This document shows positions 1 to 8,773 of a stretch of 34,369 nucleotides of DNA, piece after piece (position 1 is the first letter of the stretch; each line of letters begins with the position of its first letter). The position numbers and the translations under genes were made by a program. This stretch comes from Bacteroidales bacterium (GTDB taxonomy: Bacteria; Bacteroidota; Bacteroidia; Bacteroidales; F082). Where the stretch lies: the NCBI GenBank assembly GCA_024709145.1, contig JANJXG010000116.1, positions 1 through 34,369 of the forward strand, read 5' to 3'. Below the pieces are notes generated by a model. That model saw only the letters and a list, made by a program, of their open reading frames with translations, did not search any database and was not told the origin of the DNA.

Positions 1-1344
1 GTATTCTATGCTGAATTATATGAAGGTGAAACAGTTATTGGCGAGCGCCAGTTGCTGCGCTACAATATCGAAAATGGATTGGACTCTTACTATGAATATA
101 TCGGAGTTGAGTCTGGCAAGGATTACAAACTCAGAATATGGGAACAAGCTACCAACAATCAGTTAGGCAACGTTTGGACATGGAATAATTGGGGTGGTAC
201 AACTGCCAATGATGCCCTGATTATAGGTTTTATGACAGCCAATAATCCAATTTTAACCCAATTGCCATGGATTGCTCCTGTTGCTGTGCCAAACTATACT
301 CCGCTGTTTAGTAAGGTTGCTGATATGAACAACAGTAATTCACTCACAGGTGTTGATGCATTATTGCTGCAATATGTGATGACCGGTGCTCCTGGCTACA
401 TGCCTTTGCCTGGTGGAGCACATAATTTCAGGTTGGCAACTACCAGATTACCAAATCATGGAGCTATGGCCTATCCGAATGCTCCTGAATTGCTGTTTAC
501 ACCTTTTGGAAATTATCAAGCTACAACCACTGCTTCAGATGTTTACCATGAAGTTTCCTTAAACAATCTTAGCGATGGTCTAAATGTTTTCAATATCTAT
601 TTGGTTTCATCCGGAGATGTTAATGCAAGCTATAAACCAGGAATAAATTCAAAAATGGGTGCTGATATCAATTATGATGGTTTGCTCGCAGCAAAAGAAG
701 GTGAAGTGGTAATAATACCTGTTAAAGTTAACCAATCCATTGATTTTGCAGCAATGAGTATTGGGTTCAATTTCGATAATAACCACATTGAGGTATTATC
801 AGTTGAAAATTACCCAATTCATTACATTGATAATGAGGCTTCCACGGTTAAAGTCGCCTGGGTTGACCAACAAGGAAAATCATTAAGTAACGGAGATGAT
901 CTTATGTTGATTAAAGCCAGAATTGTTGGTAATTTGCAATCAGGTGACCGCTACTTCGAGCTTATGCCTGATGTTGAATTTGCTGATATTAACGCAAGTG
1001 TTATTGGTGGTGTTGGTTTGACAATACCTTACATCGAATCAGGTGTAACTGGATTGAACGACTCACAACAAAGTTTAGCACATAGCGCTTATCCTAATCC
1101 GTTCAGAGGACAAACAAGAATAAATTATCTTTTGCCTGAAGCCGGTAAAGTGAAAATTTCGCTCTATAATAACTTCGGACAGGAGATTAAGATTCTTGTT
1201 GATGAAAACCTGGAAGCAGGTTCACATCAGTTATTGGTTAACAGCTCAGATTTGAAGGATGCAGGTCAGTATTTCTATCGCATAAGCCTAGATGGACTCT
1301 CCAAATTCTGGACCGTGAAAGGTACACTCATTTATGTTGAATAA
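1..1344 (+). CDS. Secreted T9SS cargo protein, C-terminal part (dockerin-like and cohesin-like modules, type A sorting domain)
   Basis: The frame is open from base 1, so the 5' end lies outside the window and 447 residues are visible. From about residue 109 a dockerin-like stretch (ADMNNSNSLTGVDALLLQYV) resembles a calcium-binding repeat. A second short motif, GDVNASYKPG, lies near residue 206. Residues about 215-340 look like a cohesin-type beta domain (VVIIPVKVNQSIDFAAMSIG, then IKARIVGN). The last 85 or so residues are a classic T9SS type A sorting domain: YPNPF near the start, then a beta-rich stretch with ISLYNNFGQEI and a short final strand ending in TLIYVE. Such domains direct export across the outer membrane and are removed by PorU. 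The true function depends on the missing N-terminus, so no enzymatic role is assigned. A strong terminator follows directly. Confidence 0.8.
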   Translation, partial: VFYAELYEGETVIGERQLLRYNIENGLDSYYEYIGVESGKDYKLRIWEQATNNQLGNVWTWNNWGGTTANDALIIGFMTANNPILTQLPWIAPVAVPNYTPLFSKVADMNNSNSLTGVDALLLQYVMTGAPGYMPLPGGAHNFRLATTRLPNHGAMAYPNAPELLFTPFGNYQATTTASDVYHEVSLNNLSDGLNVFNIYLVSSGDVNASYKPGINSKMGADINYDGLLAAKEGEVVIIPVKVNQSIDFAAMSIGFNFDNNHIEVLSVENYPIHYIDNEASTVKVAWVDQQGKSLSNGDDLMLIKARIVGNLQSGDRYFELMPDVEFADINASVIGGVGLTIPYIESGVTGLNDSQQSLAHSAYPNPFRGQTRINYLLPEAGKVKISLYNNFGQEIKILVDENLEAGSHQLLVNSSDLKDAGQYFYRISLDGLSKFWTVKGTLIYVE

Positions 1345-1369
1345 GTACTGTAATCAGTAAATCTACATT

Positions 1370-1404
1370 GCGTCCCTCAAAACTTTTTGAGGGACGCTTT
1401 TTTT
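1370..1404 (+). terminator. Rho-independent terminator after the T9SS cargo gene
   Basis: A perfect 11-bp stem (GCGTCCCTCAA at 1370-1380, TTGAGGGACGC at 1387-1397) with a 6-nt loop is followed by seven T. It starts 26 bp after the stop codon of the cargo gene. Confidence 0.9.
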
Positions 1405-1511
1405 ATTTTCAGAATTGCTTAACAGCGCTCACTTCAAAACTTATAACTAAGAATTGAATGGGGTAAAGTCTGAAATATTTGAAAAAATATATCTTTTGAG
1501 CGTCTGATTAT

Positions 1512-1539
1512 TTTGTTTCCATCCAGCCATCTATCTTTG
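1512..1539 (+). promoter_or_regulatory. Putative Bacteroidota promoter for the dehydrogenase gene
   Basis: TATCTTTG at 1532-1539 matches the TAnnTTTG -7 consensus. TTTG at 1512-1515 is a possible -33 element, 16 nt upstream and slightly closer than usual. The start codon is at 1559, giving a short leader. Confidence 0.5.
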
Positions 1540-1558
1540 TAAAAAATTTTTGTAAATC

Positions 1559-2528
1559 ATGAAAGCTTGCGTTTATTCCAAGTATGGCCCGCCGGAGGTA
1601 GTGAGAATTGAAGAAATTGATAAACCTATGTCTGGGCCTGATCAGCTACTGATTAAAGTGATTACTGCCACTGTCAACAGAACTGACTGTGGATTCAGAA
1701 GCGCTGAATACGTCGTTTCACGCTTGTTTAGTGGCTTACTGAGACCTAAATTTCAAGTTCTTGGAAATGAATTTTCAGGCGTGGTAGTAGAAACCGGCTC
1801 TAAAGTGAAAAAATTTAAGGCCGGTGACAGGGTTTTTGGTTACAATGATATTAGGTTTGGTGCGCATGCTGAATATATTTTGATGGGAATGAACGAACCA
1901 CTGGCACTTATGCCTCATGGTTGGTCTTTTCATGAAGCTGCTGCCCTTACCGAGGGAGCGCACTATGCTTTGTGTGATATCAAAGCTGCCGGGGTGAAGG
2001 CCGGCGATCGGGTTATGGTTTATGGCGCAACAGGAGCTATCGGCTCCGCGGCTGTGCAGTTGTTGACTTATTTTGGGGCAGATGTAACAGCAGTCTGTGG
2101 ACCTTGGCATACTGATCTTGCAAAAAAAACTCGGCGCCACTATGGTACTGGACTATACAACACTTAGCTTCCGTGAAATGGATGATCAATACGATTTTAT
2201 TTTCGATGCAGTTGGCAAAATCTCTTTTTACCGCATCAAACACCTCTTGAAACCAAGAGGCATTTACATCTCAACCGAACTTGGAAAAGCAGGAAGCAAT
2301 ATCTACCTTGCCCTCTTTACACCATTATTCAGGGGTAAAAAAGTGCTTTTCCCATTACCGACTATTACCCAATCAGACGTATTATTTATCAGTGAACTTG
2401 CAGCTAATGGAAAATTCAGACCTCTGATTGACAGGATCTACCCAATCGATGAAATTATTGAGGCTTACCACTATGTTGAATCTGGTCAAAAAATCGGAAA
2501 TGTGCTTTTGGACGTTGCCTCAATATAA
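1559..2528 (+). pseudogene. MDR-family NAD(P)-dependent alcohol dehydrogenase/quinone oxidoreductase, split by a +1 frameshift
   Basis: Two overlapping reading frames together make one medium-chain dehydrogenase/reductase. The first frame (1559-2167) has the GroES-like N-terminal domain (NRTDCGFRSAEY) and the nucleotide-binding motif VYGATGAIGSAAVQL. The second frame (to 2528) carries the rest of the Rossmann domain, from LGATMVLDYT to the C-terminal YHYVESGQKIGNVLLD. The join is in an A8 run at 2122-2129. Ignoring one A gives the continuous reading DLAKKLGATMVLDYT, which is exactly what the family expects, and a protein of about 322 residues, the normal family length. No structural zinc-binding cysteine cluster is visible, so it belongs with zinc-independent reductases. 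The break may be a true mutation, phase variation or a homopolymer sequencing error. The substrate cannot be told. Confidence 0.8.
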
Positions 2529-2566
2529 CATTTTTATAAATAATTGATTTAAAATAGCTTATATTC

Positions 2567-3448
2567 ATGAAGTCAAAAATTATACCTCATCTTTGGTTTA
2601 GTGACAATGGCCAGGAAGCGATAGGTTTCTATACAAGCTTGTTTAAGGAATCTTCCCTACGCGATTTGAGAGTACTTCCTGGAAATGAGTTTGAAAACGT
2701 GAAAGTAATGTCGTTTGAACTCATGAAAACACCCATGATGGCCATTGAAGCGGTTTCAACTTTTCAGTTTAATGCTTCATTTTCTTATTATGTTTATTGT
2801 GGAAGCGACTCAGAAGTTCAGAGGCTTTACAATGTCTTGAGTGAAAATGGGAATGTTGTTTTTCCGGTCGGGAATTATCCCTGGAGCTCATGTTATGCCT
2901 GGGTCGTTGATAAATACGGTTTGTCGTGGCAACTGGATCAAGATGATATTAAGACGGAGCAAAAAATTGTACCTACATTAATGTTTTCTAACCAGTTCAG
3001 TTCATCGGTTGCAGCTTACACAGAAATATTGAAAAACATATTTCCTGCATTCAAGCTCATGGTTACAGCTCCTTATCCTGTTGAGCAAAGCCCTTCAGAA
3101 GGTGCATTGTTATTTGCCCAGGTCAAAATTGCTGGATTCGTTATCAACCTCATGAGCAGCCATCATTCGCAAAATTTTGAATTCAATGAATCAAATTCAC
3201 TGATGGTTTATTGTCAGGATCAGGATGAGATTGACTATTATTGGAATTGTTTGGCTGAGAATGGTATGATGCAGGCATGTGGCTGGCTGAAAGACCAATT
3301 TGGTGTTTCATGGCAGATTGTTCCTGCCAAACTTGATGAAATGATCTTTCAGACTGACCAAATTCAACTCAAAGAATTGACTGATGTAATGTTGAAAATG
3401 GTTAAACTTGACGTTGGGGTATTGGAGAGGGCAAAGGACAAATCATGA
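2567..3448 (+). CDS. Tandem PhnB-like (VOC superfamily) domain protein
   Basis: This 293-residue protein has two copies of the PhnB/3-demethylubiquinone-methyltransferase-like VOC fold. The first is at about residues 3-125 (IPHLWFSDNGQEAIGFYTSL, ending YAWVVDKYGLSWQLD). The second is at about 133-255 (VPTLMFSNQFSSSVAAYTEI, ending GWLKDQFGVSWQIVP). The repeated endings DKYGLSWQ and DQFGVSWQ mark the internal duplication. Such proteins bind small molecules or act as glyoxalase/dioxygenase-type enzymes, but the metal ligands usual in true glyoxalases are not clear here and the substrate is unknown. It lies 38 bp after the dehydrogenase and may be co-transcribed with it. There is no signal peptide, so it is cytoplasmic. 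Confidence 0.75.
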   Translation: MKSKIIPHLWFSDNGQEAIGFYTSLFKESSLRDLRVLPGNEFENVKVMSFELMKTPMMAIEAVSTFQFNASFSYYVYCGSDSEVQRLYNVLSENGNVVFPVGNYPWSSCYAWVVDKYGLSWQLDQDDIKTEQKIVPTLMFSNQFSSSVAAYTEILKNIFPAFKLMVTAPYPVEQSPSEGALLFAQVKIAGFVINLMSSHHSQNFEFNESNSLMVYCQDQDEIDYYWNCLAENGMMQACGWLKDQFGVSWQIVPAKLDEMIFQTDQIQLKELTDVMLKMVKLDVGVLERAKDKS

Positions 3449-3529
3449 TTGTCATCAAAACAGATTTCCATCATGAGCAGGTTTTATAAACAAAATTCCT
3501 GTTATAATGGGATGATGCTTTCAAAGTCA

Positions 3530-3537
3530 TACATTTG
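3530..3537 (+). promoter_or_regulatory. -7 promoter box upstream of the TamL-like gene
   Basis: TACATTTG matches TAnnTTTG. It lies 39 nt before the ATG at 3577. I see no convincing TTG -33 element at the expected distance. Confidence 0.45.
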
Positions 3538-3576
3538 TAATATTAATAAAATATCTGAACTTATTGATTGTGTTGC

Positions 3577-5994
3577 ATGGGGCCTGAAAACAGGAATTTA
3601 TATCAAAGCTTACTGGTGGCAATAGAATATTTGTATTCCCGATTGATTGCTAAAACATGTTTCTTGCGCATATCGATGATGGCAGGTATATTTCTCATTT
3701 TGACATCTTGTACAGCCACACGATTTATTCCTAAAGAGCAGACCTTACTTAATAGAAATGAAGTAGTTATTGATGGGAAAGCAGAGAATTTTGTGAAATC
3801 TGACCTTGAGTATCTTATTGCCCAAAAGCCAAATAATAAGTTTCTGGGGATGAGATTTGCCTTGTGGTTTCATTATTTTACCGGAAAAAGGCAAGGTATA
3901 AAGGTATGGGATTGGCTTCATGAACGAACAGGGCAGGAGCCAGTCTACGTGGATGAAATGCAATACAACAGTACTGCCACGCAGCTTTCGAGGTATGTTT
4001 ACAACAAAGGTTATTTTAATAATTCTGTTCATGTTGACGTTAAAAGGCGTAAAAACCGACTTGGTACCATTTCCTACAATGTCTCCCTTGGTCAACCTTA
4101 CCGACTTGCCTCTATATCACATACGATAACTGATTCAGTATTAAATCTTTATGTTGACAGCATTGCTTCAGGAACGCTTATCAGGCAAAATGCTGTTTAT
4201 GATGCCTATCAAATGGATAGCGAACGTGATCGAATTACAACCTATTTAAGAAATAACGGCTATTTTGATTTCACCAAAGATTTCATTCGTTTTGATGTCG
4301 ATACCAGCCTCAATTCCCGACAGCTCAATGTGAACATGATCATTGACAATCCGTTAACCATTTCCGGTGATCAGACAACAGATTATCACAAAAGATATTT
4401 TATACACGAGGTGTTTATTTTTCCAAATCATAATCCCTTTGTCGTTTCAAGCAAACCTTATGATACCAGTTTTATCCTTTTAAAGAATACCTCGCGTGAC
4501 AAAGCTTCCAGGCTAACTTTTCTTTCACATGGTGATAAAAGGATTAAAGCATCCATTTTTAAAGATATTGTTCAAATTTACGAGGACGATCCGTTCAGCA
4601 TGACAAACCTTCGTCAAACTTACAAGGGGTTGACCAACCTGAAGATTTATCGTGCTTCCAACATCAGTTTTGACGCTGTAAGAAACAATCGTCTGGAAAC
4701 AAAAGTGGATACCAACTGGCTCAACTGCAATATATACCTGCAACGAAGCAAGGCCAATGCCTATTCTTTTGAACTTGAGGGAACCAATTCCGGTGGCGAT
4801 TTGGGCATCAGGGGTAGTCTGGTTTTTACGAATAAAAACCTTTTTAAAGGTGGTGAAGTGTTCCGGCTTAGGCTTAATGGTGGGTTTGAAGCCCAAAGGG
4901 TTAATCAAACCGGTCTTGAAGGACAAACAGATGCTTCCATTTTCAATACGTTTGAATCAGGAATGGATGCAAATATCTATTTCCCCCGGTTTCTTAGTTT
5001 TGGTTCATTTCAGAATTTTGCCAGAATTTATCAACCAAAAACCAATATCAATGTTGGTTTCAACGATCAAAACAGACAACTTTACAGCCGAACCATCATC
5101 AAAGCAGCATTCGGATACGAATGGATGAACGGGTCGACTTTGCAACATTTACTTACACCAATCAACCTAAGTTCGGTGAAGGTGAGACCATCGGCATTTT
5201 TTCAGGAATTTCTTGATGCTCAAACAAACCAACGATTCAAAGATCAATATTCCGATCACTTAATTTTCAGCGTTAGGTACAGCCTTATTTTTAACAACCA
5301 GAACGTAAATAAACTGACTAATTTTTTCTATTACAGGATTAATTTAGAGAGTGCCGGAAATTTACTTGCTTTGCTTAACAAGACTCCATTATTGACCGCT
5401 GAACAAAATTATCATACCTTACTTGGTATAAGATATGCGCAATATGTTCGGGCTGATCAGGATTTCAGGTATTATCATCTGCTGTCGAAAGAACACCGGC
5501 TCGTTTACCGGGCAATGATGGGAATAGGTGTACCTTATGGGAATTCGGAAGAAATGCCTTTCGAAAGGAGCTATTATTCCGGGGGCTCCAATGGAATGCG
5601 AGGCTGGCAGTTGCGTCAGCTCGGTCCTGGTTCCTTTACTGATACACTCAATCTTGAGCGCATTGGCGATATTCAGCTCGAATTCAATGTTGAATATCGA
5701 TTCCCGATCTGGAGTTTTCTGAAAGGCGCTTTGTTTGTTGATGCGGGCAATATCTGGACCCTGCGCGACCAGTCTTATTTCACCAATGGCAGTTTTAAAA
5801 TTGACCAGTTTTATAAAGAGATTGCCCTGGACGCCGGCGTTGGTTTCCGGTTCGATTTTTCATTTTTCATTTTTCGCTTAGATACAGCCATACCCTTGCG
5901 TGACCCTGAAATCACACCTGACCAGCGTTGGAGGTTCACCAAACTGCAGCTGAAACAACTGGTCTGGAATTTTGGGATTGGATATCCTTTCTGA
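3577..5994 (+). CDS. tamL: BamA/TamA-family outer membrane assembly lipoprotein (TamL-like)
   Basis: From the ATG at 3577 this is an 805-residue protein of the Omp85/BamA-TamA superfamily, which inserts or translocates proteins at the outer membrane. The N-terminus has a hydrophobic segment ending in a lipobox (ILTSC, Cys about 45), typical of the Bacteroidota lipoprotein form TamL. POTRA-like repeats follow in the first 350 residues (for example the stretch around YVYNKGYFNNSVHVDV and YLRNNGYFDF). The C-terminal half is the 16-strand barrel/surface antigen domain, with the hallmark YYSGGSNGMRGWQLRQLGPG and a terminal strand ending in a WNFGIGYPF-type aromatic residue. The start is uncertain: TTG codons at 3568 and 3643 are alternatives, and the latter would give a more compact signal peptide. 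Its stop overlaps the helicase start (TGATG). No TamB gene is adjacent, so the family call is firmer than the TamL label. Confidence 0.8.
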   Translation: MGPENRNLYQSLLVAIEYLYSRLIAKTCFLRISMMAGIFLILTSCTATRFIPKEQTLLNRNEVVIDGKAENFVKSDLEYLIAQKPNNKFLGMRFALWFHYFTGKRQGIKVWDWLHERTGQEPVYVDEMQYNSTATQLSRYVYNKGYFNNSVHVDVKRRKNRLGTISYNVSLGQPYRLASISHTITDSVLNLYVDSIASGTLIRQNAVYDAYQMDSERDRITTYLRNNGYFDFTKDFIRFDVDTSLNSRQLNVNMIIDNPLTISGDQTTDYHKRYFIHEVFIFPNHNPFVVSSKPYDTSFILLKNTSRDKASRLTFLSHGDKRIKASIFKDIVQIYEDDPFSMTNLRQTYKGLTNLKIYRASNISFDAVRNNRLETKVDTNWLNCNIYLQRSKANAYSFELEGTNSGGDLGIRGSLVFTNKNLFKGGEVFRLRLNGGFEAQRVNQTGLEGQTDASIFNTFESGMDANIYFPRFLSFGSFQNFARIYQPKTNINVGFNDQNRQLYSRTIIKAAFGYEWMNGSTLQHLLTPINLSSVKVRPSAFFQEFLDAQTNQRFKDQYSDHLIFSVRYSLIFNNQNVNKLTNFFYYRINLESAGNLLALLNKTPLLTAEQNYHTLLGIRYAQYVRADQDFRYYHLLSKEHRLVYRAMMGIGVPYGNSEEMPFERSYYSGGSNGMRGWQLRQLGPGSFTDTLNLERIGDIQLEFNVEYRFPIWSFLKGALFVDAGNIWTLRDQSYFTNGSFKIDQFYKEIALDAGVGFRFDFSFFIFRLDTAIPLRDPEITPDQRWRFTKLQLKQLVWNFGIGYPF

Positions 5995-7418
5995 TGAATA
6001 AAGATCAACTTAACAAGCTTTTACAACTTTCGTTCAGGCACACCCCGACACCCGGACAATCTGTTGTTTTGAGACATTTGTCTTCCTTTTTACTTTCATC
6101 AAAACCACAACCGGTTTATTTGTTAAAGGGCTATGCCGGTACCGGCAAAACAAGCCTTGTTGCCACACTGGTTAATACAATTCCGCAGCTTAAGATGCGT
6201 TTTGTATTACTTGCTCCAACCGGAAGGGCAGCAAAAGTTTTATCCTCCTATACTGGTTTTCAGGCTCATACAATTCATAGAAAGATTTATTTCCATACCC
6301 GAACCCCTGATGGGAGACGAAAAATGGTGTGTGCTGAAAATAAACACAAACACACTGTTTTTATTGTTGACGAAGCCTCGATGATAACCGATAGTACGAT
6401 TGACACCGGGCGAAGCCTGCTCGATGATCTCGTTCAGTATGTTGCCACAGGAGAGGATTGCAGGTTACTTCTCATTGGCGACCATGCCCAGCTTCCTCCT
6501 GTCGGGCTGGACATAAGTCCGGCTCTCGATCTCGATAATCTGAAACACGCCTACGCTATCACTGCTGCAAGTTTTGAACTCACTGAGGTGATGCGGCAGG
6601 CACTTGACTCGGGGATACTGTCAAATGCAACAGCACTTCGACAAAAACTTGCATCAAGTAAGTGTGAGTTACCTCTGCTGCAAACAGACGGTTTTACCGA
6701 TATTTCCCAGCTTGAGGCAGATCAGGTTGAAGATCAGTTTTTTAATGCCTTTGGTAGTCGTGACTTCACAAAATCTGTTGTGATTTGCAGGACAAACAAA
6801 CGGGCTAATCTTTACAACCAGGCAATCAGGCAGCGCATTCTTGGGATGGATAACGATCTTTCGGGCGGTGATCTGATTATGATCGTAAAAAATAATTATT
6901 ATTGGACTGAAGAGCAAAAAGGGGGGGGATTTATAGCCAATGGTGATATAGCTGAGGTGACCCGAATCAATAAAGTTGAAGAAGTTTTTGGGTTTCATTT
7001 TGCTGATGCTGAAATCAGATTGATCGAGTATCCCGACCAGCCGGTAATGTCAGTTAAATTGCTAACTGATACCCTGATACTTGATGGTCCGGCTCTGAGT
7101 GATGCGGATCACCTCAAACTTTCGGCTGCAATCGAAGAAGACTATATGCAGGAAGCTTCAAGGGCGAAAAGGTGGGCAATGATTAAAGAAGATCCGTATT
7201 TCAACGCACTGCAAATCAAGTATGCTTATGCACTTACCTGTCATAAAACCCAGGGTGGACAATGGCCGGTCGTTTTTCTCGACTCAGGAATTTATCAATC
7301 CAGCCAGCTCGAAGTATCTTATCTTCGTTGGCTATACACAGCCTTGACAAGGGCAACAGAAAAAGTATTTTTACTGAACTTTTTACCAGAGTTCTTTAAA
7401 TCAGCGGTGCAGGACTAA
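5994..7418 (+). CDS. RecD-like superfamily 1 ATP-dependent DNA helicase
   Basis: This 474-residue protein has the ordered motifs of an SF1 helicase of the RecD/Pif1/Dda group. They are Walker A GYAGTGKTS (Lys52), motif Ia LAPTGRAAKVL, Walker B FIVDEASM (Asp126-Glu127), motif III LIGDHAQLPPVG, motif V YALTCHKTQGGQWPVVF near the C-terminus, and motif VI LYTALTRATEKVFLL. It uses ATP to unwind DNA. It is shorter than RecD2 and lacks the long N-terminal HhH region, so it resembles the stand-alone AAA_30/UvrD_C_2 helicases common in Bacteroidota. The ATG at 5994 overlaps the stop of the upstream gene by one base. An in-frame upstream extension to 5928 lies inside that gene and is not credible as the start. 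It is translationally coupled to the envelope gene, although no functional link is obvious. Confidence 0.85.
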   Translation: MNKDQLNKLLQLSFRHTPTPGQSVVLRHLSSFLLSSKPQPVYLLKGYAGTGKTSLVATLVNTIPQLKMRFVLLAPTGRAAKVLSSYTGFQAHTIHRKIYFHTRTPDGRRKMVCAENKHKHTVFIVDEASMITDSTIDTGRSLLDDLVQYVATGEDCRLLLIGDHAQLPPVGLDISPALDLDNLKHAYAITAASFELTEVMRQALDSGILSNATALRQKLASSKCELPLLQTDGFTDISQLEADQVEDQFFNAFGSRDFTKSVVICRTNKRANLYNQAIRQRILGMDNDLSGGDLIMIVKNNYYWTEEQKGGGFIANGDIAEVTRINKVEEVFGFHFADAEIRLIEYPDQPVMSVKLLTDTLILDGPALSDADHLKLSAAIEEDYMQEASRAKRWAMIKEDPYFNALQIKYAYALTCHKTQGGQWPVVFLDSGIYQSSQLEVSYLRWLYTALTRATEKVFLLNFLPEFFKSAVQD

Positions 7419-7448
7419 AAAAACACCAATCCTTTGGGAATTGGTGTT
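7416..7448 (-). terminator. Terminator of the porU-porU-porV operon (minus strand)
   Basis: A hairpin (AACACCAAT at 7422-7430 pairing with ATTGGTGTT at 7440-7448, extended by CC/GG) is followed on the minus strand by a T7 tract (A7 at 7417-7423, partly in the stem). It lies 25 bp after the porV stop. It sits in the convergent gap with the helicase gene, whose stop is at 7416-7418. No T-run follows on the plus strand, so it acts mainly for porV. Confidence 0.8.
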
Positions 7449-7472
7449 GATTGATCTTCTTGTAATAGTTAT

Positions 7473-8693
7473 TTACTTTTTAGCTTTTCCTACAGCATCG
7501 AGGTCGAAGGTAAGTGCAAAACGCAAAGTGTTTTGCAAAGGATTGTTTCTGGAGTCAATGGGAATCAGGTATGAAAAATCAAGTCCAAAAACGTTGTATC
7601 GGAGGCCGGCTCCAAGCGTAAAGAACTTACGATCGCCTTTAGTTGCATCTTCGTAAAAAGCGCCACCGCGAAGGGCAAACACTTTGTTGTACCAGTATTC
7701 GGCACCAAAAGAAAAGCTAAGTTCGCGCATTTCCTCTTCAAAACCACCGGGTGAATCATAAAACGATTGTAAGATGCCGGCAACAACGGATACATCATCG
7801 TCACGGCCTTCCAGAATTTCATATTTATCCGTTCCCGGAATCGGAATGGGGTTGCCACTGAGGCTGTCACGTTTATAAATCGGTGGTGTAGGGACAAGTA
7901 ATTTATTTATATCAATAGAAAAAGCGATTTCATTGTAGTCGTCAAGCGCTAGTTTCAAGGTTGGTCCAAACCGGAGATTTGTGGGGATAAAATCTTTTTT
8001 AATGCTTGCTGAACTATAGCCAAGCTTGGTTCCAATGTTGGAAATGTTAATGCCCCAGGCAAATTTTGCATCGATATCCTGAAACCACAGTACTTCTTTT
8101 TCCCAATAGACAGCCACGTCAGCTGCTGCTGATATTCCGGCTGAAGTTGAAGCGCCACCAACGTTTTGACCCAGAGTTAAGTTTGAGTAAATAAATCTTC
8201 CTGCCACAGCTCCCGAAAGGTTATCCGTTAGTTTTCTTGAGTAAGTTGCATCAAGAGCCCATTCGCTTGGTCGGTAGGTTCCTTCATCACCGCCCTGATC
8301 GTTGGTAAACTGAATATCACCCAAGGTAAAAAACCGTAATGTTGCGCCGATAGATGAGTTGTTGTCGATTCGCTTGGCAAAACCTAGATAGGCAAGATTC
8401 ATGTCCGGAACCAGGTTTCGAAGCCATGGGCTGTAAGATAAACCTACACTCATATCACTTTCCATTACAGCATACTTTGCTGGATTCCAATGCATAGAAT
8501 AAACATCCGGCTCTGATGAAACACCGATATCACCCATTGCACCCGACCTTGCGTCAGGAGCGATCATCAGAAATGGTACGGCTGTAGTGATAACATTTAA
8601 GGTATTGCGTCCTGATAATTCCTGGTAAGTTTGAGCTTGCGACAAGCCCCCAAAAGTTATGAGCAATGCAAGGAGTGTGACTTTTAACTTCAT
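7473..8693 (-). CDS. porV: Type IX secretion system outer membrane protein PorV (LptO)
   Basis: This 406-residue protein begins with a signal peptide (about 21 residues, ending SQAQ). It then carries the PorV signature region: PFLMIAPDARSGAMGDIGVS at about residues 36-55, followed by MHWNPAKYA. The rest is a FadL-like outer membrane beta barrel that ends with repeated LGAGLRYNVFGLDFSYLIPI-type strands. PorV binds the C-terminal domain of exported T9SS cargo and carries it from the translocon to the PorU attachment complex. The ATG at 8693 gives the signal peptide; the frame extends a further 68 codons upstream into the preceding gene and is rejected there. It lies 80 bp after the shorter porU paralogue and ends the operon, matching the known porU-porV pairing. 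Confidence 0.92.
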   Translation of the reverse strand: MKLKVTLLALLITFGGLSQAQTYQELSGRNTLNVITTAVPFLMIAPDARSGAMGDIGVSSEPDVYSMHWNPAKYAVMESDMSVGLSYSPWLRNLVPDMNLAYLGFAKRIDNNSSIGATLRFFTLGDIQFTNDQGGDEGTYRPSEWALDATYSRKLTDNLSGAVAGRFIYSNLTLGQNVGGASTSAGISAAADVAVYWEKEVLWFQDIDAKFAWGINISNIGTKLGYSSASIKKDFIPTNLRFGPTLKLALDDYNEIAFSIDINKLLVPTPPIYKRDSLSGNPIPIPGTDKYEILEGRDDDVSVVAGILQSFYDSPGGFEEEMRELSFSFGAEYWYNKVFALRGGAFYEDATKGDRKFFTLGAGLRYNVFGLDFSYLIPIDSRNNPLQNTLRFALTFDLDAVGKAKK

Positions 8694-8773
8694 AAATAAA
8701 TGCGTGATGTTGTGTTTCGATATTGTTGCTAAACGACTGTTGTTAAAAAATATTGTCATGAGTCTGATTTCGA

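Noticed and set aside
6908-6928. G7 run in the helicase gene as a possible frameshift site
   Set aside because: The reading frame continues intact through it (EEQKGGGFIAN) and all downstream helicase motifs are in the same frame.
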